A stretch of 64,000 nucleotides of DNA from Brevipalpus yothersi (Eukaryota > Arthropoda > Arachnida > Trombidiformes > Tenuipalpidae): assembly GCA_003956705.1 (NCBI GenBank), contig QZCP01000645.1:62001-126000 (forward strand). Direction: 5' to 3'. Position numbers and translations under genes: made by a program. The notes beneath the pieces are model-generated. The model was not told the origin of the DNA. It made no database searches and saw nothing but the letters and a program-made list of their open reading frames with translations. Positions 48,420 through 58,108 of the stretch are shown one piece after another; within the stretch, counting starts at the first letter, position 1, and each line of letters opens with the position of its first letter.

Positions 48420-49403
48420 TTAGCAATTTTTTGAGTTTAATAAAAACACTGCCGCCATCAGAGTAGAAAAATTGTATGTTGGTCGATCGGTTCGACAATT
48501 AACCAAATTGGCCAGCGAGACATCCTCATTATGATCGCTCTTCATGTGTCGTCGATATCTTAATTCATCGGTGAAGACCATTTCACAATCGTTACAACGG
48601 CATTCGAATGTCGTGTGGGCCAGGTGAATGTGTTTGACTATGTTCGCTCTTCGTTTAGCATTATGTCCACAGATGATGCAGTGATGGGTGCTCTCTATGG
48701 AGTCGGATTTCGATGGTATCCGGTTGAATATTCTTGCAACCATATGAAGATCGAGAGCCAAACTCAATCCGTTTTTTAGGTGATCTACAGTTCTTCTTCT
48801 GAGGCACTCGCTCAGTAATCCTGAGGCCAGAGAGTTCTTTTCATCTTGTCCTAAACTCACGGTTGAACTTATTGGGTTGAGAAGTGGATCTTTAATGTAG
48901 TTGTCACTCTTGTTGATGGCGATATATCGAGCGATTTGAGTCACCACTCTTTCTCGAAAGGTCATCTTCGTGTATTTGCAGGCGCATATTCTCTGGCTCA
49001 ACTCATTCGGGTGCTCGACATGTGTGTTGTCTCCTAATGGAACAAGAAAACTTTTCGCATCCATCTGTCTAGACTCACCGCAAGCCGGGCACTCGGATGA
49101 GTATGTCTTCAATTTTAAAATTAGGGCATTTTTCTTGCAGAAAAAACCGTTGAATTCATTGAAGCCAATACCTAGTTGTCTCATGGTCTCCAATATGATA
49201 CTTCTTCCAAACGGTCTGTTAGGAAGAGAATTCCTTTCGAAGCATTTGGTAAGTAATTTGATGGTTGTTGGCCGGTAGCATTGAAGGTTGAGATGTTCAT
49301 CCGAGAGATTTTCAGCACATCCATTGGCCTTGGCCTCACCAAATATTCTTTCCCATGGAGATGGTTCACTGAAATATGAGCACTCGTTGCAGTGCACTAG
49401 CAT
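48420..49403 (-). CDS. two-finger C2H2 zinc-finger protein (327 aa), possibly element-derived
   Basis: One open frame of 327 codons from ATG at 49403. Features: an N-terminal Cys pair (HCNECSYFSEPSPWERIFGE), an internal CPACG knuckle near residue 113, and two C2H2 fingers near residues 244-292: CIICGHNAKRRANIVKHIH, then CNDCEMVFTDELRYRRHM with His-x4-His. A conserved-looking C-terminus follows (NCRTDRPTYNFSTLMAAVFL). The same C-terminus is kept in the broken copy at 47.2-47.6 kb, and related finger fragments occur near 41.3 and 56.2 kb. The family is thus dispersed through this mobile-element island and could be an accessory gene of an element. I do not recognise a named gene. The frame is intact, so it may be expressed. 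Confidence 0.6.
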   Translation of the reverse strand: MLVHCNECSYFSEPSPWERIFGEAKANGCAENLSDEHLNLQCYRPTTIKLLTKCFERNSLPNRPFGRSIILETMRQLGIGFNEFNGFFCKKNALILKLKTYSSECPACGESRQMDAKSFLVPLGDNTHVEHPNELSQRICACKYTKMTFRERVVTQIARYIAINKSDNYIKDPLLNPISSTVSLGQDEKNSLASGLLSECLRRRTVDHLKNGLSLALDLHMVARIFNRIPSKSDSIESTHHCIICGHNAKRRANIVKHIHLAHTTFECRCNDCEMVFTDELRYRRHMKSDHNEDVSLANLVNCRTDRPTYNFSTLMAAVFLLNSKNC

Positions 49404-49540
49404 AATGTTTTGTTCAACAAGAGACGGAACTTTAACAATTTTTTATTTGCCGTGCAAAATTGAGTTTGGAAGAAATGGATTTGGAATCTGGCCTGGTACT
49501 ATGAGTCCAGAGGTTAGGTCATAAATCAGGCTTATTTGAA

Positions 49541-49635
49541 GAGAAGAGAGAGAGAGAGGGAGAGAGAGAGAGAGAGAGAAAGAGCGAGAGAGAGAGAGAT
49601 AGAGAGAGAGAGGAGAGAGAGAGGAGAGAGGGGGG

Positions 49636-49672
<37 letters not shown>
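49541..49672. repeat. imperfect (GA)n microsatellite, about 130 bp
   Basis: A long GA-rich array with interruptions (GGGGGG, GAAAG, GATAG). It lies upstream of the zinc-finger gene start. The interruptions suggest it is older than the purer arrays elsewhere in the window. Confidence 0.9.
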
Positions 49673-51085
49673 TAAAAAGATAACTGGTGAACCATAATGT
49701 TTTCAGAAAATGAGGCTCCAATTTTCCAAGAAAATATCCGAAGTAAGATTGTAATTTGGTATGAAATTTGCTCATCTGAGCGGATAAAAATTTATTGAGA
49801 GCGTATTTTATCAAAAATTAGAAAGGATGATGGCTTCGGATTGAGTTTATATGGATTAAATAGTCGATGTGCCCAAGGATGTTGATTGTATCATTTGGTA
49901 TAAAATTTTGCTCGTCTGAGCTGTCAAAAATTTATCGAGAGCGCATTAGAAAGAATGATAGTTTCGAAGTGGTTTTATCGCTGATTAAATAGTCGATGTA
50001 CCCAGAAATGTTGACTGTATCATTTTGACAGATTAATATCAACGAATTGGTTGATTTAGTACGAGATAAAAAGGGTCATCGAGTTGGAGCCATTGCTGTT
50101 GACATAAATTATTGTCAACTGGTGAGCTTAATCGTTGTATGTCGATATTTTTGGAGATTAACATGTTTGGAAAAGCCATCAACTTTGTTTTGCCAGTTAT
50201 AACTTGTACCACAAATGTTTTCCCATACAGAAACTTCATCTCTGTATTTTCCACTGCTGTGGTGAACAAGCATTTCGCACTCAAGAAAAAGTGAAGCGTT
50301 CACAATATACAAATTAGTTTTCAATTAACCATGAGAAGTTAATAGGGAAGTGTTTTTCAGAGGTTTGAAATGAGTGATAGTGAGAAAAAATCAACTGGAG
50401 GTTGAGACGAAAAAGTATGAAGTGTTTGGAGTAAGAGAGGAAAATCAGGCTCGTTGGTTGAGAGGTCACTTTTTACGAGCGTTCAGAATTCTGAAAAAGT
50501 CATAAATTAGGCTTGAGCAAAAAATAATGATTCTTGGAAGAACTTGCCGCATGATTCGAAGATGAAAATTAGTAGATTCCTATTTCGTTTAATGACAAGG
50601 TTTCAGATAAGGAAACGAAGTAACATGATACAGGTCAATTTATTTTTGAGTATAAAGCAGTTAAATGATGAGGATCAAGAGAGTGTAGAGAAGTTTATAA
50701 TGTCCTTCTTTCAGTTTGGCAAAGAAGTGTATCATGATAAATGAGATCGCATTTGATTCAAATCGATATATAGAATGCAAAGGAATCTGACCAATCATGG
50801 TAAATGTTAGTGACCGCAAGCAAGTGAATTGAATAGTCCATCATCAATGTGTCACCTTCCTGGTCATTAAGAAAGATCTGCTCGAACGTGAAGAGGCCAA
50901 ATTGTTGGAAAGTTGTCCATTGGTTGTTCACCATCCCTTGGACTACACTGCAGTGGATAAATCTTCCATTTATGTCCTGGATAAATAGTTCAACAACAAG
51001 TGGCGAATATGACCAAACTGGGAGATGAGACGGAGGTAGAGTTAAATTTAACTTGGCGTCAGAGCTCGATTGTTGGTGTCCATTT
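49673..51085. other. unassigned sequence upstream of gypsy remnant G3
   Basis: Holds two diverged direct copies of a roughly 110-base stretch (about 49736-49880 and 49890-50010; both contain AAAATTTATxGAGAGCG and ATTAAATAGTCGATGT). A + strand frame at 50544-50744 has a weak gag flavour (QLNDEDQESVEKFIMSFFQF). Near 51085-51105 the sequence TTGGCTGTCGTGACAG resembles a primer-binding region of arthropod LTR elements. If so, a 5' LTR ends about there. Confidence 0.4.
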
Positions 51086-51362
51086 TGGCTGTCGTGACAG
51101 CCTGAAAATTAATTCTCGTTAGTAATTAGGATTATAGCTCACCCACAAAGTATCCACGAAAGAGATACATTTTTGTTTGTTCAGAGCACAATTTACAATT
51201 GATGAAAAGCAATATATTCGATTTAATTCAAATTCGAACCAGAGAACGTGTAATGTTCACTACAATTAAAGATCTCTCTGTTTTTTTCTCGAAAAGAAAA
51301 AAGCCGGCAATCGAAGGATCGCTCGGGCATGCCCAGCCAGTGTCGCCTCTCCCAGCGCCATT

Positions 51363-52208
51363 TTGAACGTTTGTATCAAAACGATTGTTTACAATTGTTT
51401 AATTATGTTCAAATTGGCTGTAAAGGTGAAGCCCATCGATGAGCAAGTGTCCGGTAATAGATCATTTGCTCACATACGTAAAGAGGAAACACAAAAGTTT
51501 GATATTCAGCCATGGCTGGTGTTATTTAGCGATATTTCTGCTCGAGTTCGAGCCGCAAAAAAACATGAAGTTCATCTCAATCTAGAAAAATATTCTTCGC
51601 TTTCTATCACCTATCTAGATTGTTTTCTAACCGACGGAAAATTGAAAATTTCCTCCCAACTGGATGAATTCCTTGATTTATTGAAGAAACTTGGCTGTCG
51701 TGTGTTCCACCAAGATAATGGTTGCTTTCAAGTTACTCCCAAAAAGCTTCAAAGACGATTTGAATATTATGAAACTGGTCAAAAATGTGTCGTATGTAAC
51801 CATTATCTCGCTCCCAATGATAACTCTGAAGACAATTGTAGTGAAGAACTTTCTTCGACACGGAAAAGAGAAAGAGAAGAAAGTCTTGATCGAGAAGCAT
51901 CCTCTGATGAGTCCGGGAGAGCTAAAAGAAGATGATCACCATCGTTGCGAATTTTTGATGGTGTGTGCTACTGTCAACAAAATCTACCAGAGATGCCGTA
52001 TAATTTTGAATATAGAAGTCTTCCTGAAGAAATAGCCAGCATGAAGGGTACTAAACCAGTTGAAATCGAGTCTCAAGATCCATTTCTTACTGGTGAGATC
52101 ACTCCAGCCGAACTGGCCGTACCAGAGTTAGATGAATCTCATCGGCCTTCTCCTCGTGTCTATTTCACCAATGAGCAGATTCTGGCTCTACTCAGACCGA
52201 TTCGATAA
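51363..52208 (+). CDS. unrecognised ORF linked to gypsy remnant G3, interrupted by one TGA
   Basis: The frame from 51363 (likely start ATG at 51405, MFKLAVKVKP) runs 190 codons to a TGA at 51933-51935. It then continues in the same frame, still open, for about 90 codons to TAA at 52208. The first part has a compact region (YSSLSITYLDCFLTDGKLKI, DEFLDLLKKLGC), a Cys motif CVVCNHYL and then a basic/acidic tail with KREREE. The second part has YCQQNLPEMPYNFEYRSLPE. The order resembles a gag-type or accessory ORF upstream of pol. I do not recognise its fold, and there is no CCHC knuckle. The single TGA could be a nonsense mutation in a dead element. It sits directly before RNase H with no protease or RT between. 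Confidence 0.4.
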
Positions 52209-52259
52209 ATTGAAAAATTTAATTAGCTCGAACCCGATTCTCCAGCTTCCTCATCCGCA

Positions 52260-53768
52260 TCTTGAGTAAGAATTATGTTGCGATGCTAGTGGTAGAGGAA
52301 CTGGAGCAGTTCTTTACCAAAAAGATCCAAAGGCTTCTCGTGAGCAACAGCTCAGAGTTATTGGTTTTTATTCTCATACTTTCTCTGATGCTAAAAGAAA
52401 CTATTCTATCACAGACCAGGAAGCTTTGGCAGTTATAAATGCTGTGAAATATTTCAGATCCTATCTTGAAGGGAAGAAGTTCATCGTCCATACGGATCAC
52501 ATAGCTCTGAAATATCTGATGAACTTGAAAGAACCACGAGCACGTTTAGCACGATGGCAAGTTTTTCTGATGAACTTTGATTTACAAATCAATCATCGAC
52601 CAGGATCACTCCATACTGATGCAGATGCAGTGTCTCGTTTGTGTAAGAAATCAGAGCCTATCCTCATGTCTTGTGAATCAGAGGGGCCTGTTGAAAAATC
52701 AAAGGGACCCCCCCAGAGAATCGATATCTCTCCAGAGGTTAGATCGTTGATTTTGAAAAGATATCATGATGATATGGACTCTGGTGGCCATGATGGGTTT
52801 TCAGAACCTATTATAAAATCAAAGCACGATTTATTTGGAGAGGGATGAAAGAAGAAATCTATGAATACGTACTGTATTGTGAGGTGTGGCAAAGAATGAA
52901 ACCTCATCGGTCTGAAGATAGAACTTTGGTACCTGTTCATTGGAAGGTTCCTTTCGATACAGTTCATATCGATTTTGGCGAGTTTACTAAGAAGAATGAG
53001 AACATCAAAGCTACTCACTCATTTATTCAACTCATTGATGAAGCAACTAGGATGGTAAGTGGCAAAGCTATGAGAGAAACGTCCAAAGGTGTGATCGAAT
53101 TTTTAGTCTCACTGAAGCACTTTTCCTCCACCAAAACGATTATTTCCGATGATGGAAAGGCATTTCGTTCTCAAGAATACCTCTATTGGGGGAAGAAAAA
53201 TGGCATCAAACAAAAACACATTGCACCTTATCATCCAGCTTCAAATGGGTTGATTGAACGTAGGATGAGAGAGATAAAGAATTTCATCAAAATATACGAA
53301 TCGAAAGCTAATTGAAAAGAACTGTTAACCAGAGCTATTGAGCATCACAATCGATCTTATCGTTCTGTTTTGGGCTGCTCACCTATTTTCAAATTGTATC
53401 AGAAGCCTGTTATTTTAAAAGCTGATCACGAATTTGAGATCAATGAAAGAATACCTCCAGAAGAACCATTCTCGGAGGAGAGAGTGCAACAGATCAGAGA
53501 TCAAATATTAACCAGGAGAGAAAACAGAAACAGTCAAATCAGGAAGGGCAGTAAAATTTTAGTAGAACTTTCTTCTCAGGGAAAAAAGAGAGATATTCGA
53601 GGACCCTATGTAGTGAAAGAAATTATCTGTTTCCAAGATATTCCAAAAACAGTTATTTATGAAGTGGATGGAAAAGATGTCCATGCCCATATCTCATATG
53701 TCTATCTCTATTTCGAGCGGAATCGAAATGACTTAAAGTCGGGGAATATGTTGCATGATCATTGTTGA
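52260..53768 (+). mobile_element. Ty3/gypsy remnant G3 (RNase H, integrase; RT missing)
   Basis: On the + strand, RNase H starts at about 52272 (CCDASGRGTGAVLYQKDPKA) and continues ITDQEALAVINAVKYFRSYL, VHTDHIALKYL and NHRPGSLHTDADAVSRL. A frameshift near 52800-52850 separates the integrase zinc-binding part (WRGMKEEIYEYVLYCEVWQR) from the RNase H frame. The integrase core has VHIDFGEF, ISDDGKAF and NGLIERRMREI, i.e. the D, D, E triad. A TGA at about 53313 breaks it. The C-terminal domain at 53370-53768 (RKGSKILVELSSQGKKRDIR, GPYVVKEII) is open. There is no room for reverse transcriptase between the upstream ORF and RNase H, so a deletion removed it. This element runs opposite to G1 and G2 and is from a different gypsy lineage. 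Confidence 0.85.
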
Positions 53769-54646
53769 TCGTTCAATATATTCGATTTCTCTTCAACAAA
53801 GAAAAGTTTTGATCAATTGTTGAGGAGGATATATATAATAGGAAGAGGGATAGAAGAGGATTCATTCTTTGTTTTTCTGTGATTGAACTAATGATAATAG
53901 TAAAATGGTTGTTCCAATCTTGAAGCTTGTTGTGTTTCCTTTCATTCTGCGAAAATTCTAAAATGGAACATGACATCTTATATTATCTTTCTTATCTTTA
54001 TCTTATCTAAATCTTCATTTACCTTTCCATACCCATCTCTAAGATCTCTCTTATCTAATCTGAAATCTCTTATTCCCCGCGCTTATCTTTCTTATCTATC
54101 TTTTTATCTAATCTATTTGCTTATCTAATCTCAATCTTTCAATCTCTCATCTCCATCACCCTTTTTATCTTTCTTTTCTTCCCTCTCTTTTCAGATACTT
54201 ATGATATTTTGCCATGAAGTATAAACCACAGGTATTGGATTTCATACATTCAATCTTTGTTGAAAAGTTTTTCAACATTGCTATGTATTACGAAGAGTAC
54301 TATGAACACTCTATACTTGCAAGAGAATACGAATCAGAGTGGTCAACATTCATCTCTTGCATATCCCGCAGATTCGAATGATGATGTTGATCAACTTAGT
54401 AGTAATCATGCATACAACAGCAACTATTTTAAGAATAACCTTACCAATAGAATATCAGCAGTCGGGAAAAAATAATAACACTTGGATAAGGCAGAAAAAT
54501 TATACTGTCAGAATTATAAAAGTTATACATCCAGAGATATTAACTGAGATTCTTCATGCCAATTCTCTGAATATTGAAAAATTGAATAAATCTCTTACCT
54601 CTCTTTGGTGGTCAATATTTTCTTGCAAACTGAAATTTCTTGACTT
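53769..54646. other. pyrimidine-rich spacer with clustered TTATCT motifs
   Basis: From about 53985 to 54180 the sequence holds roughly ten TTATCT/CTTATCT motifs in irregular spacing (AGATAA on the other strand, a GATA-type core). A + strand frame at 54257-54475 (NTLYLQENTNQSGQHSSLAY) has no recognisable domain. The stretch may include the 3' LTR of G3; I could not pair it with a 5' copy. Confidence 0.45.
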
Positions 54647-55434
54647 CTATACCAGGAGAGATGGATGCTCCAGGAAGAGAATCAAGAAAAATTCATGTTC
54701 ATCGATCTGATTGAAGATTCGAATCGACCAGAACAACAATAGTGAATAATGTCCAACAAACTCAGGAACAATTTGACCACGAACAATTTTAACAGAAAAA
54801 GATTTTCTCTCTCTGATGTGAGAAATATTCAAAAAAAATTCCAGTTGTTCTGTTGGAACACCCAAACCACAGGCTTGGCAAATTTCATCCTTCCGCACCT
54901 GGAAATAATCATACAAGTAAGAAAAAATCATGAGAAGAAGTTTAGATGAAGAAATCAATGATAATCAATGGATGTCCGGGTTTCTTTTCGATCGATCCCA
55001 CCTCATCATTCTGTGAGTTCTGGGTTTCAGCAATATTATTCGAGGTAGGCTGTGGAGGAAAGGTTGTTAAAATGAATAAAGGTAAAATTTAATGATATTC
55101 AATGTGAAAAAATTAGGTTCAATCGAATGCATTATAATGATGATGAATAAAATAAATTTCTTACCATCACTCCTTCATTGGGAGCAACCATATTAATTGT
55201 CATTGATAGGCCTGCAGCTATGGCAGTGGTAGTGGCACTGGTAGCAGCAGTGAGAGTGGCAGTAGTAGGGGCTGTATCAGCCACAATGGCTTGTATTATA
55301 CTGTGGGTGGGTGGATGAGCTTCGACACTGGCATTGTCAATCACAGCCAAATCACTCATGGTGGTTGCTGATGAGGTAGTGGTAGTGGAAAGAGTGTTGC
55401 CTTCAGAGGTGGAGGCGGTGATGGGTGGGCACAT
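54647..55434 (-). CDS. hypothetical three-exon gene, Thr/Ala-rich N-terminus (189 aa)
   Basis: Possible exons 55434-55165, 55049-55002 and 54898-54647 have GT-AG borders and sum to 570 bases, 189 codons plus TAG. Exon 1 is low-complexity Thr/Ala/Ser (MCPPITASTSEGNTLSTTTT, then TAPTTATLTAATSATTTAIA). Exon 2 adds PTSNNIAETQNSQNDE. Exon 3 begins VRKDEICQACGLGVPTEQLE, with a CxxC pair. The last about 60 residues of exon 3 are hydrophobic (SLLLFWSIRIF) and may not be real coding sequence. No family is recognised. The gene sits inside the element-rich island with its 3' end against G3, so it may be the 5' stump of a host gene cut by rearrangement. It is a weak model. Confidence 0.35.
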
Positions 55435-55779
55435 TGTGATGGAATTCGATCAAAAAATACCAATTAAATTGATCAAATCATCGAATAAATAATGAAAAAA
55501 CCGAAGAGCACACACTGACACACACTTCGATGAAGTGATCTAAACTGTAAACAATATGTGCTTCTCGACGCCACCAATGCCACCAACTCGCTCTTCTATC
55601 TTCATTGGCTAGTGCCATGTGCTAGTTAGGCGAATATATGAACTTTATGACAATGCTAGCTATTATTGCACTTGTCAGTATATGTTTCTTTTTCTCTTTC
55701 TTTATAATCATTGTATGGCCATAGAAATATTTGTATCTCTAGGGATAAGATGTCGGACTAGCATCCGATGATTATCATT

Positions 55780-56330
55780 CAAATTCATTCTGTCACACCA
55801 GATAATATCCTCGTGGATATTGGAGCGTGAGAAAGTTCTGTCAGGCTCCCCTATGTTGCTCTCAGTTGAGTAAGGACCCTAAATGATCTTTGCCCTATCA
55901 AGGTATATCCTGCCAAGCGTTTCACAGCAATTAATAAGTCAAAGCAGATGGGGGCTTGGAGTGAATTTCTCAACAAGAGGATCTTCTCCAGAAAGCTCCT
56001 TCCAATCAGGAGCGAGGATAGTAGCTCCATGATATTTATAGCTTTCATCATGACAAATATATTGTAAAATGTGTGACGGAAAATCAAGTTCTAAGGCCGA
56101 TCAAGCCATCTGTTTCACCTCTAAAGAGCGTGAGAGATTTTTTACAGAAGTAGAAACTCACTCGAGCAGGTCAGTAACTTTCATCAGAGAGAGAAAAATG
56201 GTTATCAGTGTGCTCTGTGTGAGCAGGAGATAACGAAGTGTGATAGGCACTCACAGCATTGGAGAGTGCAACACAATAAAGAGATTGAAACACAAAAATT
56301 CGAATTCGAATCAGTATCAGGTAAAAAATT
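55780..56330 (+). pseudogene. retropepsin-like and C2H2 finger relics
   Basis: The + strand at about 55800-55860 reads NILVDIGA, a stop, then ESSVRLPYVALS. This resembles the LVDTGA-type active-site region of an aspartic protease from an LTR element, with the catalytic Thr changed and a stop inside. Around 56200-56280 the + strand reads NGYQCALCEQEITKCDRHSQ followed by HWRVQH, one C2H2 finger (C-x2-C-x12-H-x4-H) like those at 48.4 and 41.3 kb. Frames are broken between the two. These look like two different fragments, not one gene. Confidence 0.4.
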
Positions 56331-56700
56331 TTTACAGATGAATTCGCATGAAAATCAGTTCATTATCATGTATCTTGGCGGGATCCATAGGATGGTAGAA
56401 CAATTTAATCAATAGCTCTTGTATATGCTGAGATATAGTCGGACGTTCAAAATTGCCCTGGATTCTGTGAAGAGTTCTGGCTTTTTTTGATTTGGTTGCA
56501 CTGATTTTAGAAAAACTTAGGGTATATATTCTAAAAGCTTGAGTTAAGTGCTTTTGGTACAAGACTTTTTAAAGTGCACCAAACCTGAGGTCAGATTTGA
56601 TGCCATCCATTTTGAGGCCTTTTTCTCGAAAGAGGGATGATAATTCCAACTTTAGTCAATGAGAAAATTTAATCTACTCTCCTTGAGAGATCTAAAAATA

Positions 56701-57038
56701 TGCAGATGCATCAAAAATGGAGAATTAATATACTGTCGGAAATCAGCGTGATCCATGAATGCTGATAAGATTATCTCATCTCTCATGATTTATAAGATCC
56801 CCACCTCTACCAGGTGGTGGCTGGTTAACATTAACATAGCTTAGGTCTATAGAGATCCAGAGCAGTTGAAGTGGTGTCGTTCTCAAACACACTTGCACCT
56901 TCTTCAGATGAATAAAATGTGTTTTATCTTATCTTATCAATCATGGGGGATATAGGAAATGAAATAGTCTTATCAGCATCCATGAATCACGCTCATTTCC
57001 GACAGTATATTAATTCTCCATTTTTGATGCATTTGCAC
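56701..57038. mobile_element. MITE: about 340-bp non-autonomous element with about 75-bp terminal inverted repeats
   Basis: The left end (56701-56785, starting TGCAGATGCATCAAAAATGG) matches the reverse complement of the right end (about 56955-57038, starting TGCAAATGCATCAAAAATGG) with only a few mismatches over about 75 bases. The 180-base interior has no coding potential and ends in a TTATCTTATCT-type stretch. Two long inverted repeats around a short non-coding core define a miniature inverted-repeat transposable element. The target-site duplication cannot be decided, because the outermost TGCA is itself palindromic. The superfamily is unknown. Confidence 0.85.
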
Positions 57039-57216
57039 CGGCCCTAGGTAAATCAAGTGCATATATTGTTATCTTATCAGTTACGAGGAGTATGATAGTG
57101 ATAATGATATCTTGGGGTAAGACCTCGTTCCTGAGAAAGAGGAATATGTCGATTTTCGTTGAACTTCCACCAACACCAAGCACCAGAGAGATGTTTTATC
57201 TTTTCTTAAAAATTGT

Positions 57217-58108
57217 GAGAGATGGATTGAGAGATATTCAAGTATGATGAGAAATTCCAATGAAATTTTATTCTCTTTGTCATCAAAAATAGCCCTTTCG
57301 AATGTAATGGACGTTCAAAATTGTCAAAACATTCGAGAAAGAATCCGTTTTCCGGAGTAAGAAGCGAAAATGGACAAAGTATTCTAGACATTGAAAGACC
57401 ATTTCCAGGTGATTTCGACGTTTGAGCTGGTCCTTAAAAATTCGAGATGAAAATTGGGGATGTAGAGAGTGTAGTGCATCAAAAAAAGGTCCAATTCAAT
57501 GGCGACTCTGGATATTTTCTAGACGCAAACACGAATGATGTGAAGAAGAGCGAACATTTCTAGAGACCAGCCTTCAAAGGTGTTATTCGATGAGAGATTT
57601 TCTTGTTCTAAGAAAATTCTCTTCACCTCTACTCCAAGCAAGAAGAGTTTTTCAATATTCTCAAGATTACATATGAGCAATTCAACCATCTTTTCCTCTA
57701 GAATATTCATACATAGAGTAGTTCCTCTAGTTGCTGAACAAGCATGGAAGGGGATTTATTTTGCAGATAGTGAGCTATCATAACTGTGATGAGGCTGCGA
57801 AGATTGGGTGTTCTCCATCCAAGACCTGCACAAGAGTGGAGTGATTAATTTTTTGATCTAATAAATTCAAGAATCTTTTCGAGCTTACCATATTCTGTCC
57901 AGAAAAGATAATATCCATGTAAACCTATTGCCCTTGTGTAATTACCTAGGTGAAGGGTTCAAAGCTAATCTTGGAACTCAATCCTAAGTCGATCAGAGAA
58001 CTTTTGACTGAGTTACTGCTTCAATGACAATATGCATGTAGGTCAATTATTATATCCTGTACCAGTATTTCAGAGTAGATGCCGGGTTCTTGAAGGTTTC
58101 CCTGTCTT
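57217..58108 (-). pseudogene. LACTB-derived remnant, copy B
   Basis: Nearly identical to copy A (28417-29335) but truncated on the left at about 57217, where similarity begins abruptly at GATTGAGAGATATTCAAG. Like copy A it keeps the last-exon acceptor and GLGW codons, then loses the frame (a stop soon after the QQLEE-like segment). Small indels separate it from copy A: for example it lacks a few bases near 57440, 57500 and 57590. It lies directly downstream of gene N copy B. Confidence 0.8.
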
